Assembly: GCA_905183005.1 (NCBI GenBank)
Contig: CAJJDO010000113.1
Span: 164,465-228,464 of the forward strand
Reading direction: 5' to 3'
Length of the DNA stretch: 64,000 nt
Source: Paramecium pentaurelia
Taxonomy: Eukaryota; Ciliophora; Oligohymenophorea; Peniculida; Parameciidae
Shown here: one piece after another, positions 12,201 through 24,916 of the stretch
How positions within the stretch are numbered: position 1 is the stretch's first letter
Layout: each line of letters opens with the position of its first letter
The notes under the pieces: model-generated
Told to the model about the DNA's origin: nothing
The model's input: only the letters and a program-made list of their open reading frames with translations
Database searches by the model: none
Made by a program: the position numbers and the translations under genes

Positions 12201-14643
12201 TTATTTAAATTCTTTTGGATCATATCCTAATAAATAAGGTGCATTATTAGAAAAATCCATAATTTAACCTCTAAAAAATTTGCCATTTATTGAATGTCTT
12301 GCCAAATTAGTTTTGAGATAAAGTACTTTAAATCCTTAAACAGAAGATGTATTTGCACTTATTGAAGGATATTCAAAAAATTTATAATTCTTAGTTTTTA
12401 ATGAATTTCTTAATCTTACAAATTTATCAAAATCGCATGTAACTTCTAAAGCATAAAACATATGTAATAATACAGATGTTCTACAATTAGAATATTTTTA
12501 AAATATTTCTATTTCTTTTTATGTTTTAGTCATATTTCTAACATGTTAAGCAAGTGATTAAAATAATTATTAAAAATTCATCTTTAATTCAAGTAAACTT
12601 TTAATAAATTTAATTTTTTAATCAATATTAATAAATATATGATTTAAAATTTAATCTCTTCTAATTTCAGTAATTCTAAAATTTTTATATCTTATTCCAA
12701 TTTCAACTTCATCTTAAGTTAAATTATGTTTCATTTTTTATAATACTTTATGTTTAACCAAACCAATAATAAGTGTTAGAGTAACTTCATTCAACATTGA
12801 AGTATTTTTAATGTTTCTTTATTTGTAATCCATAATAAATGTCATAACTTAATAACATTCTTCAGAATCACAAATATATAATAATAATTATGATAATCTA
12901 AATATATTAGGATTCTTTTCATTATTTTCTATTTCAAAAACATATTTTGTAAAATGTCTAATATATCTTTCAATTAATTCTATTTGAAGATAGATATTAT
13001 TAACTTAAATAGAATTATATATCTTCATTTCAACTTTATTCTTTCTACTATCCATTACTTATCTTCTTTCTCCTCTAAATCCTTTACAATAACAATATAC
13101 ACTTGTACAATTTTAAACATGAGATTTAATTAGAACAATTATCTTTATTAAAAAATTAGATTTCTTTATGTTATCAATTTTAGAATATTTATCTAATGAT
13201 TATTAATCTGATAATCTAAAAAAGGAAATATATCTTAGATAATGAACAAAATATCTAAAATGTTAATTTTTTAAGGATTCAATTTATTATTTTTTAATTT
13301 CCTACATTTCTTTTTCTATAACAAATGGTTATAAATCATCTTCAACAAATTGAGATCTTCTTGAACTTGAACGTTTTTACATTTTTGTTTTTTTCTTTTC
13401 CATATACAATTATTAATCAAATATTTATTGTAAAACATAATTAAATATAACTTTAATCATTTTAGTTAATATTGGTATACATATAAGACACATAGAAAAT
13501 AGTTACATCTAAGTTAATTAAAATTAATGTGAAAGTGATATTGTTAAAGAAGCACTCAAACATAAAAATGATATATTTTGTTTATATTCAAACATATAAG
13601 GAATAGAAATAAAAAAATCTAATAAATCTCCAATTAAATTAACTTATATTATTGATGTTATTAAGATCTATATATTATTATCATATTAAGTTTCTGAATA
13701 GAGAAAGTATATAAATTAAACTATAATAGGCATGAATTTAACTACTTAAGATATATTAAACCATGTTGATTATTATATTCTTAAATGATTATTATCAAAC
13801 ATTGTATAACTTCTTTAAGCAATCATTGAAAATGTCCATAAAATAATCATTTCAATTGTTGTTACAGTATCTAAAACAACCATAAATAATTTCTAATTAT
13901 TTGATATTTCTATATCAAAAATCACTAATAATACTACTAAAAGATTCCAATACATCAAAGGTATTGTGAATATATGAGGATATGTATTCAATAATTTAGC
14001 TAAAAAGTTTCTTACAACATTTAACCATGATCTTTAATCATTACCCATTAATTATTAATATAAGAAATTTTCAATAAAATTAGACATATTATAAGATCTG
14101 TTTAAAAGATTTATTGAAACTAATAATATTAACCTAATAATTACGATTTGAATTATCTGGTCCTCCTACTTGGGATTTAAATTGAATTGTTGCAAATTTT
14201 GATTTTTCATATTCAATGAATATAGCAATTGCTATTAAAGGTGAACATAAAAGAACAATCAGAATTATTTATATTGCAATTATTGAATTATTTGAAAACA
14301 TATCAGCCATTAAAATAGTAGGCACAAATGTCTTAGATATAAATTTGCATACCCATTAATCTGATACATAATTTATATTTATATTTCTTCTATCTTAAAG
14401 AATATGTAACACTTCTTCAAACAAAAAAACCATTGCTATTCTTTAAATTTATGCAATTATCTCTATTATAATCCAAAATGTTTAATAATCCTATGATAGG
14501 GCTATTTATGTATATCCTATTGAATATTTCAAATATTCATCTGTATATTGTCTAATTTTCTTCATTTAAAATATAAAATTATTTAATATTTATAGTAACG
14601 CAAACACGAATTATACTTAAATATCAACAATTAAACTTCTCAT
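9216..14643 (-). CDS. large TmcB-like polytopic membrane protein with PAS-like region
   Basis: About 1800 residues, with one 25-nt intron (14120-14144) splitting GGPDNSN from LSINLLN. The N-terminal third holds several hydrophobic segments (for example FWIIIEIIAQIQRIAMVF, AIQIILIVLLCSPLIAIAIF, IFTIPLMYWNLLVVLLVIF). A Cys/His patch CTSVYCYCK follows, as in ciliate and Dictyostelium TmcB/TmcC-type proteins, then a long helical TPR-like region. A PAS-like stretch (GQIMDFSNNAPYLLGYDPKEF ... HDQLLEIFF) comes next, then Gln/Asn-rich linkers, and the C-terminal third has at least four more membrane segments. The start at 14643 adds one hydrophobic segment; the ATG at 14565 is the alternative. It is likely a sensory or channel-like protein of the cell surface. 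The family call is moderately sure; the function is unknown. Confidence 0.65.
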
Positions 14644-14727
14644 TAATATATGTTAAAATACTATTCATCTTATGTCCTTTAACTAGAAATTTAAATAAAA
14701 TTGATAATTATTTTAATAAATATATAA

Positions 14728-15159
14728 ATGAGTGAATCATCCAACTTTTTTGTAGGAAAATACAATTTCTCAAGAAGAGTCATAAATCATAGAGTCCCTA
14801 TAGATTTTAATCATGGAATCACTTAAAACCCATTTGATTTTATCTGGAGATCTTCATTCAGAAATCTACTTGTATCTAAGTATTAATCTAAAACATTTAC
14901 TTTTTAGTTTGATTCGAAATATGTCAATGTGGTATTGTGGTGCAGCATTTGTTATTGGAATTGCAATTAATGAATTCTAAAATTACAGAAGATAAGGACA
15001 TGCATTTACAACTCCAAAGTATTATCATTACTTATTAGAACCCAACCCTATTTAAATTATGTCACTAATAGCAGAAACAAAGACGCTAATTTAGGTAGAT
15101 GGAATGGTAATTTTGCTTGTTGGGAAAATGAACCATTATGTGGTAGAGATTTTGAATGA
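14728..15159 (+). CDS. small membrane protein, probably mitochondrial
   Basis: 127 residues after removing a 28-nt intron (14880-14907) and a 20-nt intron (15019-15038), near the lower size limit for introns. The N-terminus is polar (MSESSNFFVGKYNF). One hydrophobic segment (MWYCGAAFVIGIAI) is followed by a conserved-looking C-terminus (NKDANLGRWNGNFACWENEP, then LCGRDFE). The shape resembles lineage-specific accessory subunits of the ciliate respiratory chain or ATP synthase, but I recognise no family. It is divergent from the giant gene at 14643 across 84 bp. Confidence 0.6.
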
Positions 15160-15801
15160 AATATCTAAATACATTCATACATCAGATATAAAAATCATTC
15201 TAGTATCTAAAATTTCTATTTTATCTTTCAATCATCATATATTTTGATCCTTAATTTTATTAATTATCAATCTTTTATATTATTAATAATATTTTTATTA
15301 TACTTTTAATTCTAATAATATAATTTTTATATATCCAATATATTGAATATATTTATTTCATACATATATTATTATTATTCTACTAATAATTTTATTTTTT
15401 ATATATATTTGAAGATAACAATTTCAATATAATTAAATGATAACTTATTATATCTCTATATATATATCTTACATCCAAATGGAATTTTAATCTTTCAAAT
15501 TTATTAATAATTTTAATAAAAAACTGTCTAAATGAATTAACAATATAAATAAATAGGTTTTGTTCTTTATTATTTAATTTATTTAGTAGTTCAAATAATA
15601 ATTCAAAATTCTATTCCATAAAATAAATTACTCACTGTTAAAGAATTTAATTTAAACCATAATAATAAACTACCATATATGAATCAGATTTTAAATTAGT
15701 TGTTATAAAATTTATATTCAAAAATATAATATAATTAATTAATTAATTAATCAATTTTACTAAAAATAGTGAAAATAAGATATTAATGTAATTTATAGGA
15801 A
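15160..15801. other. intergenic, nothing recognised
   Basis: Very AT-rich convergent spacer (about 640 bp) with TAA/ATT microsatellite-like runs. No gene, RNA or repeat family is seen. Confidence 0.4.
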
Positions 15802-16592
15802 TCATTAATCTATAGGGCCAATTATATATCCTACAGTCACTGATTATTGAAGGATACCCATCTAATCATAACTGTAGACATCATTTAGAGCAACACTTTT
15901 CACTGATATGATTTTCATGTTCATTTGTTTCAAGATGACATCAGCCTTTAAATTTATTAATATTATATATTTACAGTATGTCTAGCATCTTCTATGGCAT
16001 CCTCAATTAATACATCTTTTATTCTTCGTTTTTATTCTTTACTTATATCAAAACTTACACCACCAACAGTCTCAACTCCATTTTTTACAGCAATATCAAT
16101 GATTCTAAGATAATAATAATTCTTACTTTCCCACTTCATTGATATTTAAGGTTTCAATAGTTAGTTAATTATTGGCTTTGAATCCTTTAAAGATCAATTT
16201 TGCTGGATCTACTGTATAATCAAATTCTGTATATGGTTAAATCTAAAAATCATTAGTTTAAATCTTGATATCACTACTAGATTGTTCCTTGATAGCCCTT
16301 AATTAATTGAGACAATATTTACTTGATAGCTTTATCTGAAATGATAGCCAATTATGATAGTGTCTCTTAAGCTTAAAATTTTTTAACTTCAATATTTAAA
16401 GTAATGATGGCTTAAGTTGGTTCTACAATGGTTGATGCACTTCCTTATACATAGTAGATATCAGGTAGTAGATATTCTTGAATACCACAAAACTTAATAT
16501 TATGGCTATATTACTTAAGTTATTTAAGTTGGTTTAAGGAATTATGAATAGGTAATTGAGATTAGGAATGATGTTAATAGGAATGTTTTCAT
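15802..16592 (-). CDS. secreted SIMPL-domain (DUF541) protein
   Basis: 230 residues after removing four introns (22, 25, 22 and 29 nt). MKTFLLTSFLISITYSQ is a clear signal peptide. The mature protein matches the SIMPL fold: YVQGSASTIVEPTQAIITL (a beta strand with the GSA/G-A start), SDKAIKAIKE, DIKIQTNDFQIQPY, TIETLNINEVGKIIDIAV, then a second repeat with DVLIEDAIEDAR and ADVILKQMNMKIISVKSV, and a final strand (TVGYIIGPIDQ). SIMPL proteins are mainly bacterial periplasmic or surface proteins of poorly known function, and eukaryotic copies include the IRAK1-binding protein. Here it should be in the secretory pathway or outside the cell. The family call is confident; the role is unknown. Confidence 0.8.
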
Positions 16593-16736
16593 AATTTTTA
16601 ATATTGAAATAGAAATTGAAATTTATTGATTAAATTGTTAATATAATATGGAATATGATTTGAATAATTTAATTTATTCACAAAATCGAATTGAAATTTT
16701 CTTACAAATGGTCATAATGATATTATAATTATATTC

Positions 16737-17733
16737 TCATTCAAAGGACTCAGAAGCAAAAGAACTATCTTGGTTTAAGGATCTCTATGAGCTTTAATTA
16801 ATAGAAGTGTCTATCTTCACCTTTTTTGTTTTCCTATAAAATGAATATATATAAATTACAATTTATTTTTGACATATTCTTATAGTTTTCGAATAATCTT
16901 TGGAGGTAATACATCAATATCAAATTCAAGTTCTTCATCTTCTTTTGTTTATACAGTCTATTAAACAATTTCCCAAACACCTTTTAAATAATCTGAAGAT
17001 AATTCTCTTATATTTTAACTCAATTATTTTTTTTCTTCAAATGTAATAATTTAATCTTATTTCTTTGTAGATAAAACTTCTTTAGTTTTTTAAAGTATAT
17101 TTTTATTTTAAGTGTTTCTAAGATTATAATAGATAAAAAAATGTACTTATTTTAAATAGGTGTTGGTTTGGATTGATTTGTAGGTGATTTAAAAACATTT
17201 AAAAAATGGATTTCTAATTAGTTTAGTAAATCCTACATTTGATTGGATGAATTTTAAGTTAATTTTTGCAATGTTTGTTTAATTTAATTCTTGAGGTTAA
17301 TCAAATTACCTTTTAATTACTAGTAAGTAATACCTTCCTATATGAAAAATGCTTCAATTTTATCTATATTAATTTACCCTTAAGTATCAATTTAAGTATA
17401 TGCAGGATGAGATTTAAACATCTATAGTAATTATAATCCTTTTTTGTGATTATCATCCATCAAAGGTTTATTTGATTCTTTTTGTTAAATAGATGTTAGT
17501 CTCTGGATTCTTTTAGTTTTGTCTTCCACAACCTCTTATTTATTAGATTGGAAAGAGGCATCATATTTATTTACTTTCTTGGACTATAGACTTATAAAGG
17601 ACCCATTTCTTACCACTCTCTATTCTCGAGCTTTTAATAGACTAGCTTACAATAAAGAGAATCCTTTTGGCATTTTACCTAAGATGAATTCTACTTAAAT
17701 TTGGTTTAGATTGAAATCTATAGGACTTGCCAT
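16737..17733 (-). CDS. NET-domain (BET extra-terminal) protein without bromodomain
   Basis: 313 residues with introns of 29 nt (17118-17146) and 26 nt (16834-16859). The N-terminal 200 residues are basic, Gln-rich and unrecognised. Residues about 225-275 match the NET domain of BET chromatin proteins: LSSDYLKGVWEIVQQ, an acidic patch EDEELEFDIDVLPP, then KIIRKLQEYVKNKL. NET domains bind short amphipathic peptides of chromatin regulators. BET proteins normally carry bromodomains, and none is present here, so this may act as a separate adaptor, as small NET-only proteins do elsewhere. The tail is Ser-rich (INQSSQRSLNQDSSF). The NET call is good. Confidence 0.75.
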
Positions 17734-17829
17734 AAATAAGTCTTAATATTATTTATTTTATTGAGGAAGAATTTATAATTAATTCAATTGTTTATTCAAC
17801 CTAAAATTAATTGCTGTAGATATTAAAAT

Positions 17830-19564
17830 ATGGATAATTTATGTAAATATCAGAATATTTAAGAATAGAGTGATAGATGCTTATATGTTTAAACTAATTG
17901 CAATAATCAATCCAAAATAGCTTTCACTTAACTATTCTATTGTCAATTCAATGAAAATTACCTTCTAGTATTAATCTTTATTGTAAATCTAATAATTATT
18001 ATATAGCCATTCTTTTTCTTTATGATGTTCAACTTGTTATCAAAAACAGCAGAAAATTATTTATCACCTGCAGTTGCTCATATTGCTAAATATTTTAAAT
18101 TATCTCAAACACTTTCAGGGTATAATTATATTTATAAACTAGAATTACACTTATAGCATTAGCCAATGGAGCACCAGATGTAATTACTGCAATTATTGCA
18201 ACAGGAGAAGATGATTAAGGTGTTTTGATAGCAGTAGGTAGTATTTTTGGAAGTGGATTGTTTATGACTACATTCGTTTTAGGATCAGTTTTATATTATT
18301 CAAAACATATATTAGTGAATAAAGTATCTTTAACAAGAGATCTTATATTTAATATTTTAGGAATTGGATCTATTATTACATTTGGATATATTGGATATAT
18401 CTCAAATCAATTTTCAATTCTTTTTGTATCATTATATTTAGTGTATATAATTGTTGTTATGTTAAATGAGAAATCAGAAATTAAACATTGTTAAAAGAAT
18501 ATGTAAATAATTTAGAAATAAGAAAATTAAGAGGAATAATAAGGTTTACTCTCAGAACAAAAATATTAATAACCATAATAAATAGATGATATTAAACCTT
18601 TCAAATATTTTGGAAATGAATAATAATCATTAGAATTTGAAGAACAATAAGTCAATTTATATCTTACTGAAAGTTGTGATAATGATGAAGAACAATAAGA
18701 AATCATTGCTTTTTCAAAATAAACAATTATTTAAAAAATATAAACATGTTTAAATATGATTTTTGATTTAATTAGCAAATATACAGAAGGAAAAAAGTAA
18801 TAAAACAAAATTAAAACATCAATTTAATTATTATTTACTCCTTTATTATTAATAATTGTCTTAGATATTTATGATTCATTATTATTTGATTGTCCATTAT
18901 ATATAATTATAGGATGTATAGCATTCATTCTGGCAATATATCATTATTGTCATTAAATACCTTTAATAGTATAATTAATAATATAATTAGGCATTAACTA
19001 TTTGGAGTGCTATTTGTTCTATAGTATGGTGTAAATTAATAGTAGAAATTCTTGTAGATTTTATTGTGGTAATTCATTAATATAAATTAATAGTTAATCT
19101 AAACTTTAACTGGAATAAGTCCTTCATATTTAGGTATGACCTTTTTAGCATTTGGTAATTCTGCATGTGATTTCTTGGTTAATACTTAATTAGCAAAGAT
19201 GGGATTAGGAATTATGGCTATAACAGGTTGTTTTGCAGGTGCATTCTTTAATTTAAATATTGGTTTTGGGATTGCTTTATTAAAATAAACTTGGAATAAT
19301 TCTAATATATAATTTCCTTTGTTTATTTCAGATGATAATAATAATCATTTAATAAATCCATAGACTACATTAATTATTTAATTGCTTTTATTTTTTTCAC
19401 TTTTAAATATGATATCAACTTTGTTATTATCTATAATATTAAAGTAAATTTATTTTATTATTATATATAGATTTTAGCTTAAGAAGTAATTGTCTTATTA
19501 TTATTTCACTTATTATTTCATTGTTTTAACCACTCTAACAATGATAACATTTTTTGTTAATTGA
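17830..19564 (+). CDS. mitochondrial-type Na+/Ca2+(Li+) exchanger, NCLX/CCX family
   Basis: 554 residues after introns of 23, 22 and 25 nt. The extracellular or lumenal N-terminus has paired cysteines (DRCLYVQTNC, LFYCQF) as in SLC8B1/NCLX. The first alpha repeat is ALANGAPDVITAIIA (about residues 101-115), with SGLFMTTFVLGSVL in the next helix. A Gln/Glu-rich cytosolic loop of about 100 residues follows, and the second alpha repeat reads GISPSYLGMTFLAFGNSACDF, then NIGFGIALL. These acidic and polar residues (NGAPD, GNSACD) coordinate the cations, and about 12 membrane helices are visible. It would exchange Na+ for Ca2+, in mitochondria or an internal store. No targeting sequence is obvious. 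Confidence 0.85.
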
Positions 19565-19768
19565 TTTTATAATATTTTTAAATTGATGTAATAGTTATAT
19601 TATAATTGAATTGACTATTATTATATGAGAATATTTTGAATATGACTTATATATATTGTAATAATGTAGTTTATATAATATCATATTATATATTATCGTA
19701 TTTTATTCAGAAATAATAATATTAATGTTAAGAATATGTGTTCATATAAATAAATATATTCAAATAAA

Positions 19769-22700
19769 ATGTAAGATGATGTTCAATAATCATAAATGGA
19801 AAATAAATGTTAAAGTTTAGTATAAGAAATGACCATAAGTTAAGAATTTGAAATGCCAATCAATAAAACTAAGAGATTTGTATTGATACCACCAATTTCC
19901 TAAATTAGATTTGAAGATGAAAAAAATAGACTACAATATTATTGTCATGCTAAAGATGGGAATGAATTTGATATTTAAATAGAATTTGAAAATAAAGCTG
20001 ATAATGCAAGTATTTTTGTTAGCTGTAAACCTGTTAACCAATAATTAGATCACTCGTATAATTTAATAATAGTTTCTCTAGAAAAATTTATAAATTATCA
20101 AGTTCAATTTAAAGCAAAAAAACAAAAAAATAAAAAGACATAAAAATTGAATAAAAGGAGAATTCTTTAAAACTATAAATCACACAAAAGATAAAAGAAT
20201 AATAATTCTGTTTATAGAATGAAATTCTTATAGAATTAGCTCCAAAATACAATAGTAGAGATGAAGTTGGATATACAGGAATAATCAATAATTCAGCAAC
20301 CTGTTATATGAATAGTGTATTTTAAATACTATTTCATTTGGGTATATTTGAGAAATTGGTTTATTCAATTAAATCTGATTAATATAATTAGTTTCCATGC
20401 ACAGTAACTTATTATTAATATTATTATTGTATAGTTATAAACCCTATTCTATAATCTAAGACATAGTTAAATAGCCATTTCTACATAAGAAATCATAAAA
20501 TCATTCAAATGGGACATAGATCAATAGGCTGTTTAATAAGATGTTTAAGAATTCATTATGGAACTTCTAAAAGCTATTTGTATAAAAGTACCAGAAATAG
20601 AGAAAGATATTAATCATTTATTTTAAGGAGAATTAGAGAATCACATAAAAAATGAAAAATTTGATAATTCAAATTTAGAATAATTTATGGATATATCATT
20701 AAATATTACAAATTCATTAAATGAATCACTTGAATTATTTATTTAATCTGAATAATTGGATGCTTATACACATGATGTATATGGTAAATAAGAAGCAATT
20801 AAATTTCATAAATTTAAGAAATTACCTCCTATTCTACTTATAAATTTAAAGAGATATTAATTTGATGGATAAGGATTTACAAAAATTCATGATTATTTCT
20901 AATATGATAATGAAATTAATTTTAAAAACTATTAAATAAATTAAGTAGATGAAATATATTAATTATATGCTGTATTAGTACATAGAGGTGAAGCAATTAA
21001 TCATGGTCATTATTATTGTTATATAAGACCAATTCAAAATTCTCAAGAATGGTTTAAATTTGATGATAAAATTGTTACAAGAGCTACTAAATAAGAAGTA
21101 TTTTAAAATAACTTTGGTGGATAATATATATAAGCTGATTATGATGGAGATTTAGATGAAATCATAACAAAAAAAAAGAATAATCCTGAAACTGCTTATA
21201 TGTTAGTTTACATTAAATTAAATCAACCAGATATTCTAATTAGTCCAAATATATTTCCAGAATGGATTTTAAAATAAGAATAATTATATAATGATTCATA
21301 ATTTGAGTAAAGACATTTTATATAAACAAATATATTCACTATTAATCATTTAAATCAAAATTAATGTACTTAAATGAAAACAGGAATTATATTTCATAAA
21401 TAAGCTTTAAATTAATCTATTGATTAAAATATTATTGAAGAATTTTTTGATTAATATACTACACCTTTGATAATACCTAAAATTATTACAATTTAATAGA
21501 TTATTGATTAATTAAGTGAAAAAATTAATGTAGATAAAAAATATCTCCATTTATTAATGTATAGAATATCACATTTAAAACCAAATTTAGAATCAATTAT
21601 TTAAATGTAACCATAAAAGAATCTTTCATTTTATTTGGCTAATAAAATATATTTATTTGGATTAATGTTAATATCCACTAATTTTGAAGATTAAATTATA
21701 ATTAACAATTATTTTGGAGTAGATAAAATTAAATTAGATTTAGTTCCTTAAAATGGAGGTAAAAATTCTAAAGAAAATAAAATTATTGTTGATAACAAAA
21801 TTTTAGTATTTATTAAAACATATTCTAATAAAATAATTGAATTTGATTAAATAGTATTACTTGAAAAAGGATAATAAATTATAGATACTATTAATAAAGA
21901 ATATACAAATAATAATTAAATTAAAATTTATTATTAAAATGACAATTTAGAATTTAGATAATAAAATTCAATATTTAAAAATACTGAATATATTTAAGTT
22001 TATTTAGATTTCTAGAATGAAATGGAAACAGATATTGAATAAATTAATAATCTAAGAGAAGTTATAATTAAAGTATTTAATGAATCCTAATGCACTTCTT
22101 AGTTATTTAATAAAAATGATTCTACATTTGCTTTATTAGATTTTCTTGCTTAATTAGAAGATTGTAAATAAGAAAATATTTAAATCAAATATAAAGACAA
22201 AAAAGGGAATATCTAAATCTTATAATAATAAATGAAAATAGAAGAATTGATATAATTTGATAATAACATTAATTATAAATAAACAATTGTTCCAATAGGA
22301 GCATTAAAAGAATAAATGAGTTTTTAAGTTGATAATTAAACTTTTATCATTTTAAAGAGTATGAATTTTATAGAATTCATGGAATAAGAATTACTCTGTC
22401 CCATTACTTATATTCCTTTATTGATTTCAAAAAAGGATAAAAAATAAGCTTAAGTTTAATTAGATCTTACTTAAAAGATATCAAGATATACATATAAACA
22501 TGATATTAAATTTATAAAACCAATAATCCTTGGAAATGATATTTATTTAATTTGCTTTTTATAAAGTGTTGATATTGTATTACTATGTAATCCAATAGTT
22601 TGTTAAGTCTCTTAGAATAATACAATAGGAGAAATGGTAAATAAGATAATATAAGTTGTCAGTTAAAAACCTATATAATATAAATCTTAATCAATATAGA

Positions 22701-22921
22701 TAAGAGAAGATTGTATTTATAGTTCTGAAGATAACAAAACAAGAAGATTAGAATAATAAATAAGAATTCGAATAAATAATTAAGAAATTTAATAGGATAC
22801 TCAAATGGGAATAGGATCTTTAATGCCTGAACTTAAATAATTAACACTTGTAATGACATTTTTGACTATAAGAGATACAAAAGTTGATAAATTGAGATAA
22901 AAAGGAGTATAAATTTTTTGA
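19769..22921 (+). CDS. USP7-like ubiquitin carboxyl-terminal hydrolase
   Basis: 1031 residues with introns of 26 and 31 nt. The N-terminal 130 residues are divergent and sit where USP7 has its MATH/TRAF domain. The catalytic domain carries the Cys box TGIINNSATCYMNSVFQIL (Cys near residue 167; Asn-Ser replaces the usual Gln-Gly), the QQDVQEFIMELL box, LINLKRYQFD, and the His box AINHGHYYCYI with WFKFDD following (His near 393). The remaining 500 residues correspond to the Ubl-type C-terminal repeats of USP7 (for example FLTIRD near the end). It removes ubiquitin from target proteins. All catalytic residues are present. Confidence 0.85.
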
Positions 22922-22983
22922 TGTATTTAATTTATATATATAAATTTTAATATTTATTATATATTATAATTAATTATTTAAAT

Positions 22984-24878
22984 TCATTAATTTTATTAAT
23001 AAATACCTTCATAAAGTTCATCTAAATAACCTGTAAATGTAGGATTTTAAATTAATTCTTTGATAAATCTTTTAGAATCTTTTGGACATTTTGATAACAT
23101 GACTTCCGAAAGTAATTGCAAATTCAATGCAGCCATACTACCAGTTTTAATAAATTTTCTATCAACAGGAATATGTTATGTAACTGTTGAATGCCAAAAT
23201 GTTTAGAATGACTTTGCAATATCCTTTAGTAATTGCATATATTATTTTTCATTTTCTTTAAATATTTAATTAGAACTTCCAGATTTCTCAAGCTTTTATA
23301 GTTTATGTTTTCCAATTTATTTAAAAGCATTTTCTCTGGAATTATTGATTACACTATATAATTATTTTAAATGCGAATTTCTTTTAATTGGAGCAATACA
23401 CTTCTTCAAATCTCTACTTTAATTTTTTGAAAAATAAACTCTTTTTGTATTAATATCTTAAATAAAATTAATTAATTACCAAACATAGTAATATCTTCTT
23501 ATTAAGCTTCTTCAATTCTTTAACAATAATTATCATATTCTCCAACAACTCCAAAAAAATATGGACATGGAGCTGCTAATCTATCAATCAATTCATCTGG
23601 TATAAATATACAAAATGGTAATTTATAATTGAAAGGATGCATAAGTGAAATAATAGTTAACATAATATGAGATAGAACTGATTTCTTTTTACAAAAAAGT
23701 ATAACTCTTTAAGATAATAAAACATGTGAAATTAAATAAATTAATTCTTTAAATGATAAATTTTGGAAAGTTTAATCACAACCCCATAAAAATTATAAGT
23801 ATTATGCACTATCTTTTTTTGGTGTTTGAATTTAAATTTCATTTAATTAATATTTCTAATCATAAGTTACTTAAATGCTTCTTAAAGCAAATAATCTATC
23901 TATAATAGTATTCAATTTATTTTTCATATAAATAAAATCTCTTTTTAATACTTCATGACTAGATGTCTCACTAAGACAAGGTTCAATTCTTTCTAATTTT
24001 AATTAATTCCAAATATTAGCATTCTCCTTTAAAAAGAATTTAATAAATGGGTAATAACTTACAAAACAATGAACAATTGGACATAACCAACAACCATATG
24101 TTTTAGGATCTAAACAAATAAATTCATTAATTTCAAAGCAAATAATGTTCCTAAAGACATTTGGATTGGATTCTTATACAAATTCACTTACAGTCATTCT
24201 ACTATTATCTTAAATATCTTCTCTAGGTATTGTTATGGAATATTCATTATCTCCTTTAGTTAATTAAAGAGTTTGCATAATAATTTGCTTTAATTCTGGT
24301 AATACTTTATCATTAAAATTATGAACAGATGTCTCTAGCTTTTTTGCTAAGATACCATTAGGGAATGTATAGATTGGAACAACATCACTAAAATACTTGA
24401 AATTGATTACTATAGATGTTCATTAACATTAGGAAATTAATATAGAATTTTAGGTTTGACTATGATTTCATTTGTATGTTTATTAACTTATTATAATTCT
24501 TCTAGATCAGGTCCAATAATTAGAAAATGTTCAAAAAATCTTTATCCAAGATAAGTGTGTTATTCATCAATGTTAGGTTATCTTAAAAATTCAGTCAAAT
24601 TGCTTGTTTAAGTTCTTTAAAAAGGAGCTTTTAATTAATTTGTTCTAAGAGTATGCATTTCTAGTTTACTTAAGTTTATTAGGATCTTAACCAATTAAAT
24701 CTCCTATGGCCTTTTGTATGTTTTCCTTCAAAAGCTTTTGTGAATTTTCATCAAGTCCTTTAACTTATGAAAACTCAGGTCCAAAGGTTTCGATCTATTC
24801 TTCTAACTCTGCAATCTTTTATTTCAATTCTTTAATTTTTTGATCTTTCTTTTGGCATTCTACACATTCCTAATTCAT
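22984..24878 (-). CDS. DENN-domain protein (Rab GEF)
   Basis: 607 residues with introns of 25, 23 and 23 nt. A short N-terminal coiled coil (KIKELKQKIAELEEQI) is followed by an upstream DENN segment (FFEHFLIIGPDLEEL, then YTFPNGI). The central DENN core contains LWGCDQTFQNLSFKELIYLI, HVLLSQRVILF, HIMLTIISLMHPFNYKLPF and IPDELIDRLAAPCPYFFGV, matching the LL-rR-I-F and hyPyIiG motifs of cDENN. A downstream helical part (FWHSTVTQHIPVD) follows. DENN proteins activate Rab GTPases in vesicle traffic. The gene is convergent with USP7-like (62 bp between stop codons), and its start codon lies 38 bp from the ligase stop. Confidence 0.8.
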
Positions 24879-24916
24879 TATATTAATTTAGTAATTTAAA
24901 AACAAATAAAATTCAA

